Assembly (NCBI RefSeq): GCF_013408415.1
Contig: NZ_JACCAA010000001.1
Span: 3,596,001-3,660,000 of the forward strand
Source: Nocardioides daedukensis
GTDB lineage: Bacteria; Actinomycetota; Actinomycetes; Propionibacteriales; Nocardioidaceae
Reading direction: 5' to 3'
Length of the DNA stretch: 64,000 nucleotides
Shown: in pieces, positions 48,024 through 55,654 of the stretch
How positions within the stretch are numbered: position 1 is the first letter of the stretch
Layout of the letters: every line of letters starts with the position of its first letter
Translations under genes and position numbers: made by a program
Notes under the pieces: generated by a model
What the model saw: the letters and a program-made list of their open reading frames with translations, nothing else
Databases searched by the model: none
Told to the model about the DNA's origin: nothing

Positions 48024-49277
48024 GTGAATCGGATGCGCATCGCGGTTGTGGCTGCACTCTTCGGGACCCTGGCCTGCACTGGCATCGGTCCGGCGTCAGC
48101 AGACCCCGGTGACCTCGGTGGTGAGCCGATCAAGACCACGACCGATGAGGGCACCCCGGTGCCGATCAAGGCCGGTCTGTGGAAGGTCACGCTTGCGCCG
48201 GGCGACCTGCCGCTGTGGTTCGTCTACGAGCGCGACCCGAAGCACCCCGACAGCACGGTGCACATCGGGGTGAGTGCACGGTCCACCGGCGAGAGTGCCG
48301 GCACCGTCTCGCTCAAGGCGGCCGCCGACAACGAGGATCGCACCTCGTGCGGCAGCGGCTCCGCCACAGGCGACTTCTCCCAGCCGCAGCTGCCCTTCGG
48401 TGTGGAGCTCGCCGTCGGCACCGGGGACTACGGCTCTCGTGACTCCGCCTGCCTGACCTCGGACAGGATCAAGTTCAGTGTCGGCCCCGGCTACTCGACG
48501 CTGGACGATGACCTGGAGCTGGCGATCAAGGTCGTCGAGGAGAGCTCACTTCGAGACGCGGACGATCCCGCCCTCCCGGCCCCGCCGGAGGAGGACGCCG
48601 CGTTCGTGGCACCGAAGGCCAGCAGCCCGGAGGCGGTGACGCCGGGCACCACGTTCTCGGATGCTCCCGTTCTCGACGACGGCACGGTCTCGGGAAGCGT
48701 CAAGGAGGGCGAGCAGGTCTTCTACCGGGTGCCGCTCAACTGGGGACAGACATTGGCCGCCCAGCTGGACGCCAAGGCGTTGCCGCAGGCCGTCCTCGAC
48801 CAGGGCGGCCCGGCATCCCTGTCCGTGGACATCTACACACCGATGCGGCGCAACGTCGACTCCGGCTTCGACGACACGACCGAGCGCGGACAGGTCGGTG
48901 ACGAGGCTCTCGAGCTGACCACCGGGCGTGGGCCACTGCTCTATCGCAACCGCTTCGAGAACGGGGTCACCTACCTTCCCGGCGACTACTACGTCGCGGT
49001 GTCGGCCAAGCCGAACACGTCGCGCGAAGAGGCCGCTGAGATCCCGTTCGAGCTCACCGTCCAGGCCCAGGGCGAGGTCGCCGGTGTCCCGGAGTTCACC
49101 GAGGACAAGGGCTATCTGATCGGCGCGGACCAGCGGTCCACCGTGGCATCGGGCACTCCGCGGCCCACGGACTCCGAGGAATCGGGCTGGGTCAACGCGC
49201 GTCGGCTCGGCGGACTCGGACTCGGCCTGGTCGGCCTCGTCCTGCTGGCGCTGGGCGCGCTCCGTCTGCGCAGCTGA
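48024..49277 (+). CDS. exported protein with C-terminal membrane anchor, unknown function
   Basis: 417 residues. Signal peptide 1-26 (MNRMRIAVVAALFGTLACTG, cleavage after ASA); a large extracytoplasmic region of beta character with two Cys (DRTSCGSGS and SACLTSD) that may form a disulfide; an acidic Pro/Ala hinge (PALPAPPEEDAAFV); and a single C-terminal membrane helix (LGGLGLGLVGLVLLALGAL) with a positive tail, so it is anchored outside the cell. I recognise no catalytic motif. It resembles surface proteins found next to vWA or kinase genes in other actinobacteria. Confidence 0.75.
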   Translation: MNRMRIAVVAALFGTLACTGIGPASADPGDLGGEPIKTTTDEGTPVPIKAGLWKVTLAPGDLPLWFVYERDPKHPDSTVHIGVSARSTGESAGTVSLKAAADNEDRTSCGSGSATGDFSQPQLPFGVELAVGTGDYGSRDSACLTSDRIKFSVGPGYSTLDDDLELAIKVVEESSLRDADDPALPAPPEEDAAFVAPKASSPEAVTPGTTFSDAPVLDDGTVSGSVKEGEQVFYRVPLNWGQTLAAQLDAKALPQAVLDQGGPASLSVDIYTPMRRNVDSGFDDTTERGQVGDEALELTTGRGPLLYRNRFENGVTYLPGDYYVAVSAKPNTSREEAAEIPFELTVQAQGEVAGVPEFTEDKGYLIGADQRSTVASGTPRPTDSEESGWVNARRLGGLGLGLVGLVLLALGALRLRS

Positions 49278-49296
49278 GCGACCCGTGACACTCGCG

Positions 49297-50415
49297 TCAA
49301 CCGAGGATGAGCACGCCTGCTCCGAGGAGACACAGGACGCCGGCGAGCAGCATCACCAGTGCGGTCAGGTTGGAGCGACCCGTCGTCTCGGGAGGCTGGT
49401 GAGCGACATGGTGGGGCCTGTGCATCGTGGTCGGGGCGCCGCGATCCAACATCGTCGGGTTGGCCGTGGTCTGCTGGCCGGCTGAGCCGAAGGGAGCAGT
49501 CGTGGCGGGGGAGTACGGCGTACCGCCGGCGGTCACAGGAGTTGTGGGTGTGGCGGTCCACTGGTCCTGGTCCACGCGCACGTCGGCGAAGTGGTCCCTG
49601 ATGAAGATCGACTCGCCCGGCTCCGGGGCCAAGCCGGTGAGCGACAGCGCCGCGAGGCGCTCACGGAAGTCGGTGGCGCTCGTCGGACGCTTGGTGGCAT
49701 CCTCGTCGGTGGCCACGGCGAGCAGCTCCACCAAGGCCCTGCGATGCGGATCGTCGTCGGAGATCGCGTCGACGTCGATGCCGGGCGTCTCGGTGGAGGG
49801 GCGGTCACCGGTCAGCATCTCGAAGCCGACCCGACCGACCGAATAGATGTCCGAGCGGAAGTCCGGGTCACCGCCGCGCCACTGCTCGGGCGCCATGTAC
49901 CCGGGGCTCCCGATCACCATCGAGGCCCGGGTCATCCTAGGCTCGTCCAACGGGGCCGCGATGCCGAAGTCGGTGAGCCGCAGGTGGGGCATGGCGGCAC
50001 CGGTCGGCTCGAGGAGCAGGTTCGCGGGCTTCACGTCACGGTGGACGATGTCGGCTGCGTGCACCGCTTCGAGGGCCTGCAGCGTCTGGTCGAGAAGGAG
50101 CGCGGTCCAGCGGACGGGGAGGCGGCCCTGCTCCTTGAGCAGCCCTGAGACGGCACCGCCGCGCATCAGCGGCATGGTGAACAGCACGCGGTCGTCCATG
50201 CCTGCCCAGGACTGGGGAGTGACGACGTGGTCATGGTCGATGCGCATCGATTGCTCGCGCACGAAGCGGAGCAGCGAGGCGGCATCGGACTGGCGAAGGA
50301 TCTTGGCGGCCTTCATCTGGTTGTCCGAGCGATCCAGGATGCACCAGACCGTGCCCATGCCTCCCATCGCAATGGGATCGAGCAATTCATAGCGACCTGC
50401 GAAGACTTCACCCAC
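49297..50415 (-). CDS. serine/threonine protein kinase with C-terminal membrane anchor
   Basis: 372 residues. Hanks-type: glycine loop MGGMGTVW, K38 (AAKILR), HRDVKPANLL at 125-134, DFG at 149-151, GSPGYMAPEQ. After the kinase domain comes a ~95-residue Thr/Pro/Gln-rich linker, then one membrane helix at the extreme C-terminus (ALVMLLAGVLCLLGAGVLIL) with almost no external part. It therefore has no obvious sensor domain. GTG 50415 is chosen because it lies seven bases after TAGGGT; earlier GTGs are possible. Confidence 0.92.
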   Translation of the reverse strand: MGEVFAGRYELLDPIAMGGMGTVWCILDRSDNQMKAAKILRQSDAASLLRFVREQSMRIDHDHVVTPQSWAGMDDRVLFTMPLMRGGAVSGLLKEQGRLPVRWTALLLDQTLQALEAVHAADIVHRDVKPANLLLEPTGAAMPHLRLTDFGIAAPLDEPRMTRASMVIGSPGYMAPEQWRGGDPDFRSDIYSVGRVGFEMLTGDRPSTETPGIDVDAISDDDPHRRALVELLAVATDEDATKRPTSATDFRERLAALSLTGLAPEPGESIFIRDHFADVRVDQDQWTATPTTPVTAGGTPYSPATTAPFGSAGQQTTANPTMLDRGAPTTMHRPHHVAHQPPETTGRSNLTALVMLLAGVLCLLGAGVLILG

Positions 50416-50422
50416 GGGCACG

Positions 50423-50428
50423 ACCCTA
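50423..50428 (-). promoter_or_regulatory. -10 box TAGGGT, leaderless, kinase gene
   Basis: Minus strand TAGGGT, seven bases (CGTGCCC), then GTG 50415. It is divergent from the thioredoxin-TPR gene, whose own weaker GAAGAT box (50468-50473) is seven bases before ATG 50481. Confidence 0.45.
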
Positions 50429-50480
50429 CCCACCCAACCCCCGGCGTACGCCTCTTGTCGCATCGGGGAAGATGGTGCCC

Positions 50481-51443
50481 ATGAGTCAACAGCCGTTCTC
50501 CCGTCCCGGTGCGATCGACCTGTCCGGCCTGCGCCAGCCGGCCAACACGCCTGCCCCTGGTGCAGGCGCGCCAGCCGGAGGTGCGCCCGCCGGTTCAGCT
50601 GGTGGGGCTGCGCCCGGTGGCGCCTACTCGGTGACCATCACCGAGCAGAACTTCCAAGAGGTCCTCGAGGCCTCCCGTACGGCGCCGGTGGTCCTGGTCT
50701 TCCACTCGCCGCAGCAGTCGCCCGAGAGCAGCCAGATGGCGCGCGACGTCGAGACCGTCGTCGCCGAGCACGAGGGCCGCTTCCTGGCCGGTGACGTCGA
50801 CATCGACGCAGTGCCCGGGATCGCGCAGGCCATGCAGATCCCGCAGGTGCCGCTGATGCTGGTGCTGCTCGACGGTCGTCCGGCCACCCAGCCGATCCCC
50901 GGGCCTGCCCCGATCGAGGACATCCGGGCGCTGTTCGCCCAGCTCGTCCAGCAGCTCACCGCCCAGGGCATCGCCGGACGGCACGCCCCGCGCGGAGCAG
51001 CCCCCGTCGCCGAGGGCGAGGAGCCGCAGGCCGACCCCCGCTATGCCGCCGCGCAGGACGCGCTGGGCGAGGGCAACATCGACCTCGCCGTCGCGGAGTA
51101 CCAGAAGCTCGTCGACGCCAACCCGGCCGACACCGAGGCGAGCGCCGGGCTGGCCATGGCGAAGGTGCTCCAGCGCACCCAGGGCGTCGACCTGAACGCC
51201 GCGCGCCAGGCTGCGGCCGAGGCCCCCGACGACATCGACGCCCAGACCATGGTGGCCGACCTGGACATGCTCGGCGGACACGTCGAGGACGCGTTCGGCC
51301 GGCTCACCGAGCTGGTCCGCCGCACCGCCGGCAACGAGCGGGACAAGGCACGCACCCACCTGCTCGGGTTGTTCGCGGCCGTCGGCAACGACGACCCCCG
51401 GGTGATCCGCGGCCGGCAGAACCTGGCCTCGGCACTGTTCTGA
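50481..51443 (+). CDS. thioredoxin-fold TPR protein (YbbN/CnoX-like) lacking redox cysteines
   Basis: 320 residues. Ala/Gly/Pro-rich N-terminus (~20-48); thioredoxin fold ~49-160; TPR-like helices ~180-320 (RYAAAQDALGEGNIDLAVAEYQKLVDANPAD and later repeats). In YbbN/CnoX proteins the fold joins protein folding to redox state. Here the CxxC position is HSPQQSPES (residues 75-83), with no Cys at all, so it can only be a chaperone-type or scaffold thioredoxin. It ends convergently with the GNAT-Nudix gene. Confidence 0.88.
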   Translation: MSQQPFSRPGAIDLSGLRQPANTPAPGAGAPAGGAPAGSAGGAAPGGAYSVTITEQNFQEVLEASRTAPVVLVFHSPQQSPESSQMARDVETVVAEHEGRFLAGDVDIDAVPGIAQAMQIPQVPLMLVLLDGRPATQPIPGPAPIEDIRALFAQLVQQLTAQGIAGRHAPRGAAPVAEGEEPQADPRYAAAQDALGEGNIDLAVAEYQKLVDANPADTEASAGLAMAKVLQRTQGVDLNAARQAAAEAPDDIDAQTMVADLDMLGGHVEDAFGRLTELVRRTAGNERDKARTHLLGLFAAVGNDDPRVIRGRQNLASALF

Positions 51444-51446
51444 GCC

Positions 51447-52373
51447 TCAGGGGCGGCCGGACTCGGTGTACGTCGGGCCGTCCCCGGCCAGTGCCGCCAG
51501 CGCGGCGGCGACCCGCCGGGCGGTGAAGTCGGCGGCGCGCTCTTTGACCTGGTCGAGGGTGAGGAACTCCGCCGAGCGGATCTCGCGCTCCTGCTTCACG
51601 ATCGACTCCAGCACGGACGGGTCGTGGACCCCGCCGTCGAAGATCAGGCAGACGGCGTCGTCCCACCCGCCCCAGGCCGGCAGCCAGTCGGTCAGCACGA
51701 GTGGGCCGGCCTCGATGGTCAGGGAGAGCTCCTCCTCGAGCTCGCGGACGGTGGCCAGGCGGGGTGACTCGCCGACCTCGACCACGCCGCCGGGCAGGTC
51801 CCAGTCCTTCTTGTAGGTCAGCTGGCACATCAGCACCCGGCCGTCGGGATCGCGGACCAGCATCTGCCCGATCGCCCGCTTGCGTGGCAGGAACGAGTTG
51901 AGCAGGGATCGGAACGTCGACGGATCACTGAGCGGCGGGTCACTGGCAAGCCGCGCCGCGACGACGTACCCGGTGGTGGTCTCCCGCTCGGCTGTCCCGG
52001 GAGAGACCCGGCTGATGCCCTCGCGGCGCAGGCCGGCCCGGGTGGCCACCCGCAGCGAGGCGTCGTCGTCGGAGGGGATCACGGCCTCGAGCCGGTCCAG
52101 GCCGAGGCCCTGCTGGCCGGAGTCGGTCAGCGCCCAGTCGGTGAGCAGGCGTACGCCGCGCGCAGCGCTGCCGCGGCGGCGGTGCTCCTGCTCGAGGTGC
52201 CAGGTCAGCCGGCCCGCAGACGTGCCGAGGCGTTCGATGGCGACCCGACCGATCGGGATTCCCTCGCGCTCGACGACGAAGGCGAGCTCCGCGGTGGTGG
52301 TGGCGGAGCCAGTGTCGGACGCCGGTCGCAGGCTCACTGATCCGTCGGTCAGGGTCGGCAGATCGTCACTCAC
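51447..52373 (-). CDS. GNAT acetyltransferase - Nudix hydrolase fusion
   Basis: 308 residues. Residues ~10-140 are a GNAT-like domain (PIGRVAIERLGTSAGRLTWHL, with the acetyl-CoA loop RRRGSAARG and a late SLRVATRAGLRREGI). Residues ~165-300 are a Nudix domain (RAIGQMLVRDPDGRVLMCQLTYKKDWDLPGGVVEVGE). The Nudix box at 195-218 keeps G, E, RE and EE but has Ser where the box's Gly normally is. It may clean up or sense a nucleotide or an acyl-CoA; the joint job is unknown. Both domains are on one chain with no internal start. Confidence 0.88.
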   Translation of the reverse strand: MSDDLPTLTDGSVSLRPASDTGSATTTAELAFVVEREGIPIGRVAIERLGTSAGRLTWHLEQEHRRRGSAARGVRLLTDWALTDSGQQGLGLDRLEAVIPSDDDASLRVATRAGLRREGISRVSPGTAERETTTGYVVAARLASDPPLSDPSTFRSLLNSFLPRKRAIGQMLVRDPDGRVLMCQLTYKKDWDLPGGVVEVGESPRLATVRELEEELSLTIEAGPLVLTDWLPAWGGWDDAVCLIFDGGVHDPSVLESIVKQEREIRSAEFLTLDQVKERAADFTARRVAAALAALAGDGPTYTESGRP

Positions 52374-52379
52374 GTGGCC

Positions 52380-52385
52380 ACCCTA
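52380..52385 (-). promoter_or_regulatory. -10 box TAGGGT, leaderless, GNAT-Nudix gene
   Basis: Minus strand TAGGGT, six bases (GGCCAC), then GTG 52373. Confidence 0.5.
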
Positions 52386-52441
52386 CTGGGGCCGTGTCGA
52401 AGTGATCGCGGTGCCAGAACTGCCCACAGATCGACCGCGTC

Positions 52442-53317
52442 CTAGCCCACGCGCTCGCGCAGCAGGTCGTGTGCCCGGGCAGCGACCGGGTTCTCCTCGC
52501 GACGACTCGCGAGGTTGAGCAGTGCCCACAGATCGGCCGCCTGTGCCTGTTCGAGGAGCAGCCCGACATCGCTCGCCTCCGGGATGTCGAGATGCTCGAG
52601 GACCGCGGCGGTGAGCACCGGCTCGTCGTCGAAGCGGAGCAGGTTGCCCAGGTCCTCGACCGCCAGGCCGGCACGGGCGAACTCCCAGTCGAGCAGGCCG
52701 GTGACCTCACCCGACTCGGGATCGACGAGCAGGTTCTTCGGGTTGAAGTCACTGTGCACGAGGCAGGCACGCTGGAGTGGGTCGAGCAGGTCCTGGCTGC
52801 GAGCGGCCAACGAGGTCAGCGCAGTGCGTTCGGTGGGTGACCAGTCGCCGAAGAGGCCGTCGGCGAGCAATGACTCCAGATAGGTCGGCAGGTCCGTGTA
52901 CGGCGCCGGCCACGGCTCGGGAGACAGCCGGGGCGTGGTGAAGGCGCCGGCATTGAGGAACGGCATCCCCGACAGGCGAGTGAGGATCCGGCCCAACGAG
53001 GCGCCGATCCGGGCACGCAGCTCGGCAGAAGCCGTCAGCAGCACGAGGTCGAGCCGGGTGCCGGGCAGCATCGAGGTGACCAGCAGTGCGGGCAGCTGCG
53101 CCTCGGGTTCGGGTCGGCGTACCTCCAGCACTTCGGGCACCGGGAGCAACCCACGGACCAGGTGCAGCACCGCGGCATCGATGTCGACCGCGTCGTGGCC
53201 ACGGGTGGCGGAGCGGTTCGCGAAGATGCGTACGACGGCCTGCGCCCCGTCCCACTCGGCGCGGAACGTCTCACCGCTGTGACCGCCCTCGAGCGGCTCG
53301 AGACTGGGCGGGATCAT
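52442..53317 (-). CDS. APH-fold phosphotransferase linked to the glg cluster
   Basis: 291 residues. Aminoglycoside-phosphotransferase/choline-kinase fold: ATP-lobe VVRIFANRSA, catalytic loop LVHSDFNPKNLL with Asp and Asn, and metal-binding LDWEFARAGLAVEDLGNLL. ATG 53317 overlaps the glgB stop (ATGA), so it is co-expressed with the GlgE genes. A maltokinase already exists upstream, so this is a second sugar- or small-molecule kinase of unknown substrate. Longer frames upstream run inside glgB and are rejected. Confidence 0.85.
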   Translation of the reverse strand: MIPPSLEPLEGGHSGETFRAEWDGAQAVVRIFANRSATRGHDAVDIDAAVLHLVRGLLPVPEVLEVRRPEPEAQLPALLVTSMLPGTRLDLVLLTASAELRARIGASLGRILTRLSGMPFLNAGAFTTPRLSPEPWPAPYTDLPTYLESLLADGLFGDWSPTERTALTSLAARSQDLLDPLQRACLVHSDFNPKNLLVDPESGEVTGLLDWEFARAGLAVEDLGNLLRFDDEPVLTAAVLEHLDIPEASDVGLLLEQAQAADLWALLNLASRREENPVAARAHDLLRERVG

Positions 53318-55488
53318 CGGGCCGCGCGGAACCAGACAGTCGCCAGCGGCGGGACCACGATCTCGGCGTACGCCGGCTGGCCCTGGCACTCGCCGTCCAC
53401 CGCCTCGATGCGGCCCAGGTTGCCGACCCCGGAGCCGGCATAACCCTCCGAGTCGGTGTTGAGCACCTCGAGCCACTCACCACTCGCAGGCAGGCCGAGC
53501 CGGTAGTCGTGGTGCGGGACGGCCGAGAAGTTGCTGACGCAGACCAGGTCGGGCGCGCCGGGGGCACGACGTACGAAGGAGAAGACGTTGCGGCTCGCGT
53601 CGTTGGCGTCGATCCAGGCGAAGGTGGCGGGGTCGTTGTCGGTGGCGAAGAGCGCAGGGGTGGCGCGATAGGCGGTGTTCAGGTCACGCACCAGCGTCTG
53701 GATGCCGCGGTGCTCGACGTGGTCGAGCAGCCACCAGTCGAGCTCGCGGGCCTCGGCCCACTCCGACTCCTGACCGAGCTCGGCGCCCATGAAGAGCAGC
53801 TGCTTGCCGGGGTGCGCCCACTGCCAGGCCAGGTAGGCGCGCAGGTTCGCCAGCTGCTGCCACCGATCGCCGGGCATCTTGCGCAGCAGGGAGCCCTTGC
53901 CGTGCACGACCTCGTCGTGGGAGAGCGGCAGGACGTAGTTCTCGGCGAAGGCATAGACCAGCGGGAACGCCAGCTGCCCGTGGTGGTGGACGCGGTGCAC
54001 CGGCTCGTTGCGGATGTAGGCGAGCGAGTCGTGCATCCAGCCCATGTTCCACTTGAACCCGAAGCCGAGCCCGCCCGCAGACGTCGCCCGGGTGACGCCG
54101 TCCCAGGCCGTCGACTCCTCGGCGATCATCATGATCCCGGGCACCCGGCGGTGCACGACCTCGTTGAGCTCCTGCAGGAAGCGCACCGCGTCGAGGTTCT
54201 CCCGGCCACCGTGCTCGTTGGGGGTCCACTCGCCCGGCTCGCGGGAGTAGTCGAGGTAGAGCATGCTGGCCACCGCGTCGACGCGGAGGCCGTCGGCATG
54301 GAACTCCTCGAGCCAGTAGAGCGCGCTGGCGACGAGGAAGTTGCGCACCTCGTGACGGCCGAAGTCGAAGATGTAGGTGCCCCACTCGGGGTGCTCGCCC
54401 AGATGCGGGTTCGGGTGCTCGTAGAGCGGGGTCCCGTCGAACCTGGCCAGCGCGAACTCGTCCTTGGGGAAGTGCGCCGGCACCCAGTCCAGGATCACGC
54501 CGATGCCGGCCCGGTGGAGCGTGTCGATCAGGTGGCGCAGACCGTCCGGGTCACCGAAGCGCGCAGTCGGCGCGAAGTAGGAGGTGACCTGATAGCCCCA
54601 GGAACCGCCGTAGGGATGCTCCATCACCGGCATCAACTCGACGTGCGTGAAGCCCAGGTCGACGACGTACGCCGTCAACTCCTCGGCGAGGGTCGCATAG
54701 TCGGGGGTGGCGCCGCCGTGCTTGCGCCAGGAGCCGAGGTGGACCTCGTAGACCGACATCGGCTCGTTGACCGCCTGGCTGCGGCTGCGTGCGGCGATCC
54801 ACTCCTCGTCGGTCCAGGTGTGGGTCGACTCGACGATCCGTGATCCCGTGGCCGGCGGCACCTCGGTGGCGTTGGCCAGCGGGTCGGCCTTGTCGTGCCA
54901 GTGCCCGTCGGCGCCGAGGATCGCGAACTTGTAGCAGGCGCCGGCAGTCACGTCGGGCAGGAACAGCTCCCAGACGCCCGAGGTGCCGAGCTGGCGCAGG
55001 GGAGTGGCCCGGCCGTCCCAACCGTTGAAGTCACCGATCACCCTGACGCCGCGCGCGTTGGGTGCCCAGACCGCGAAGCCGGTGCCGGTGACGCCGCCGT
55101 CGAAGCTGCGGACGTGGGCGCCGAGGACCTTCCACAACTGTTCGTGGCGGCCCTCGCTGATCAGGTGGATGTCCAGCTCGCCGAGCGTCGGCAGGTGCCG
55201 GTAGGGGTCGTCGTGGGTGACCGGCTCGAAGCCGTCGTAGGTGACCTCGACGCGATAGTCGGGGACCTCGGTGACGGGCAGCTCGCCGCCCCAGACGCCG
55301 TCGTACTCATGGGTGAGGTCGGTGCGGTCCTGACCGTGCAGGACCGTCACGCGTGCCGCCATCGGGCGGAGCACCCGGACCGTGACGGAGCCCTCGTGCA
55401 GGTGCGCCCCCAGGACATGGTGGGGGTCCCCGTGGCCGCCGTTGACGAGCAGGTCGAGCTCGGCGGTGGATATCGGGCGGATCGGCAT
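53314..55488 (-). CDS. glgB: 1,4-alpha-glucan branching enzyme
   Basis: Adds alpha-1,6 branches to linear glucan made by GlgE. 724 residues. N1 and CBM48 domains (~1-230), GH13 catalytic barrel (YEVHLGSWRK, HVELMPVMEHPYGGSWGYQVTSYFAP, GLRVDAVASMLYLDY with the nucleophile Asp, MIAEESTAW with the acid Glu, LPLSHDEVVHGKGS) and a C-terminal beta domain. GAAGGGG precedes the ATG. It has its own strong promoter signal, although it follows the maltokinase gene by 166 bases. Confidence 0.96.
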   Translation of the reverse strand: MPIRPISTAELDLLVNGGHGDPHHVLGAHLHEGSVTVRVLRPMAARVTVLHGQDRTDLTHEYDGVWGGELPVTEVPDYRVEVTYDGFEPVTHDDPYRHLPTLGELDIHLISEGRHEQLWKVLGAHVRSFDGGVTGTGFAVWAPNARGVRVIGDFNGWDGRATPLRQLGTSGVWELFLPDVTAGACYKFAILGADGHWHDKADPLANATEVPPATGSRIVESTHTWTDEEWIAARSRSQAVNEPMSVYEVHLGSWRKHGGATPDYATLAEELTAYVVDLGFTHVELMPVMEHPYGGSWGYQVTSYFAPTARFGDPDGLRHLIDTLHRAGIGVILDWVPAHFPKDEFALARFDGTPLYEHPNPHLGEHPEWGTYIFDFGRHEVRNFLVASALYWLEEFHADGLRVDAVASMLYLDYSREPGEWTPNEHGGRENLDAVRFLQELNEVVHRRVPGIMMIAEESTAWDGVTRATSAGGLGFGFKWNMGWMHDSLAYIRNEPVHRVHHHGQLAFPLVYAFAENYVLPLSHDEVVHGKGSLLRKMPGDRWQQLANLRAYLAWQWAHPGKQLLFMGAELGQESEWAEARELDWWLLDHVEHRGIQTLVRDLNTAYRATPALFATDNDPATFAWIDANDASRNVFSFVRRAPGAPDLVCVSNFSAVPHHDYRLGLPASGEWLEVLNTDSEGYAGSGVGNLGRIEAVDGECQGQPAYAEIVVPPLATVWFRAAR

Positions 55489-55527
55489 GCTGACCCCTTC
55501 AGGACGACTATGGGTGAGCGTTCTTCG

Positions 55528-55554
55528 AGCCTAGCGGGAATCGTGGAGCGTCAA
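55528..55554 (-). promoter_or_regulatory. promoter of glgB (TTGACG / TAGGCT)
   Basis: On the minus strand TTGACG (complement of 55549-55554) and TAGGCT (complement of 55528-55533) lie 15 bases apart. This is a short spacer, but both boxes match well. RNA would begin near 55521, about 33 bases before ATG 55488, with GAAGGGG as ribosome site. It would let glgB be transcribed independently of glgE-treS-maltokinase. Confidence 0.5.
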
Positions 55555-55566
55555 GTGCTGGGCGCG

Positions 55567-55626
55567 GAACGTGAATTGGCGACGGGTCGGCGTGGTGCAG
55601 AACGTGAATCCGCGACGGGTCGGCGA
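55567..55626. repeat. two near-identical units, 33-bp period, between glgB and maltokinase
   Basis: GAACGTGAAT-(2 variable bases)-GCGACGGGTCGGCG occurs at 55567-55592 and again at 55600-55625; 24 of 26 bases match. It lies in the 166-base gap between the glgB promoter and the maltokinase stop and does not belong to a gene. It could be a dispersed repeat family or regulator sites. Only a genome search can decide. Confidence 0.7.
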
Positions 55627-55654
55627 GGGGGTGGGGCGGGGCGGGGGATGCGGG

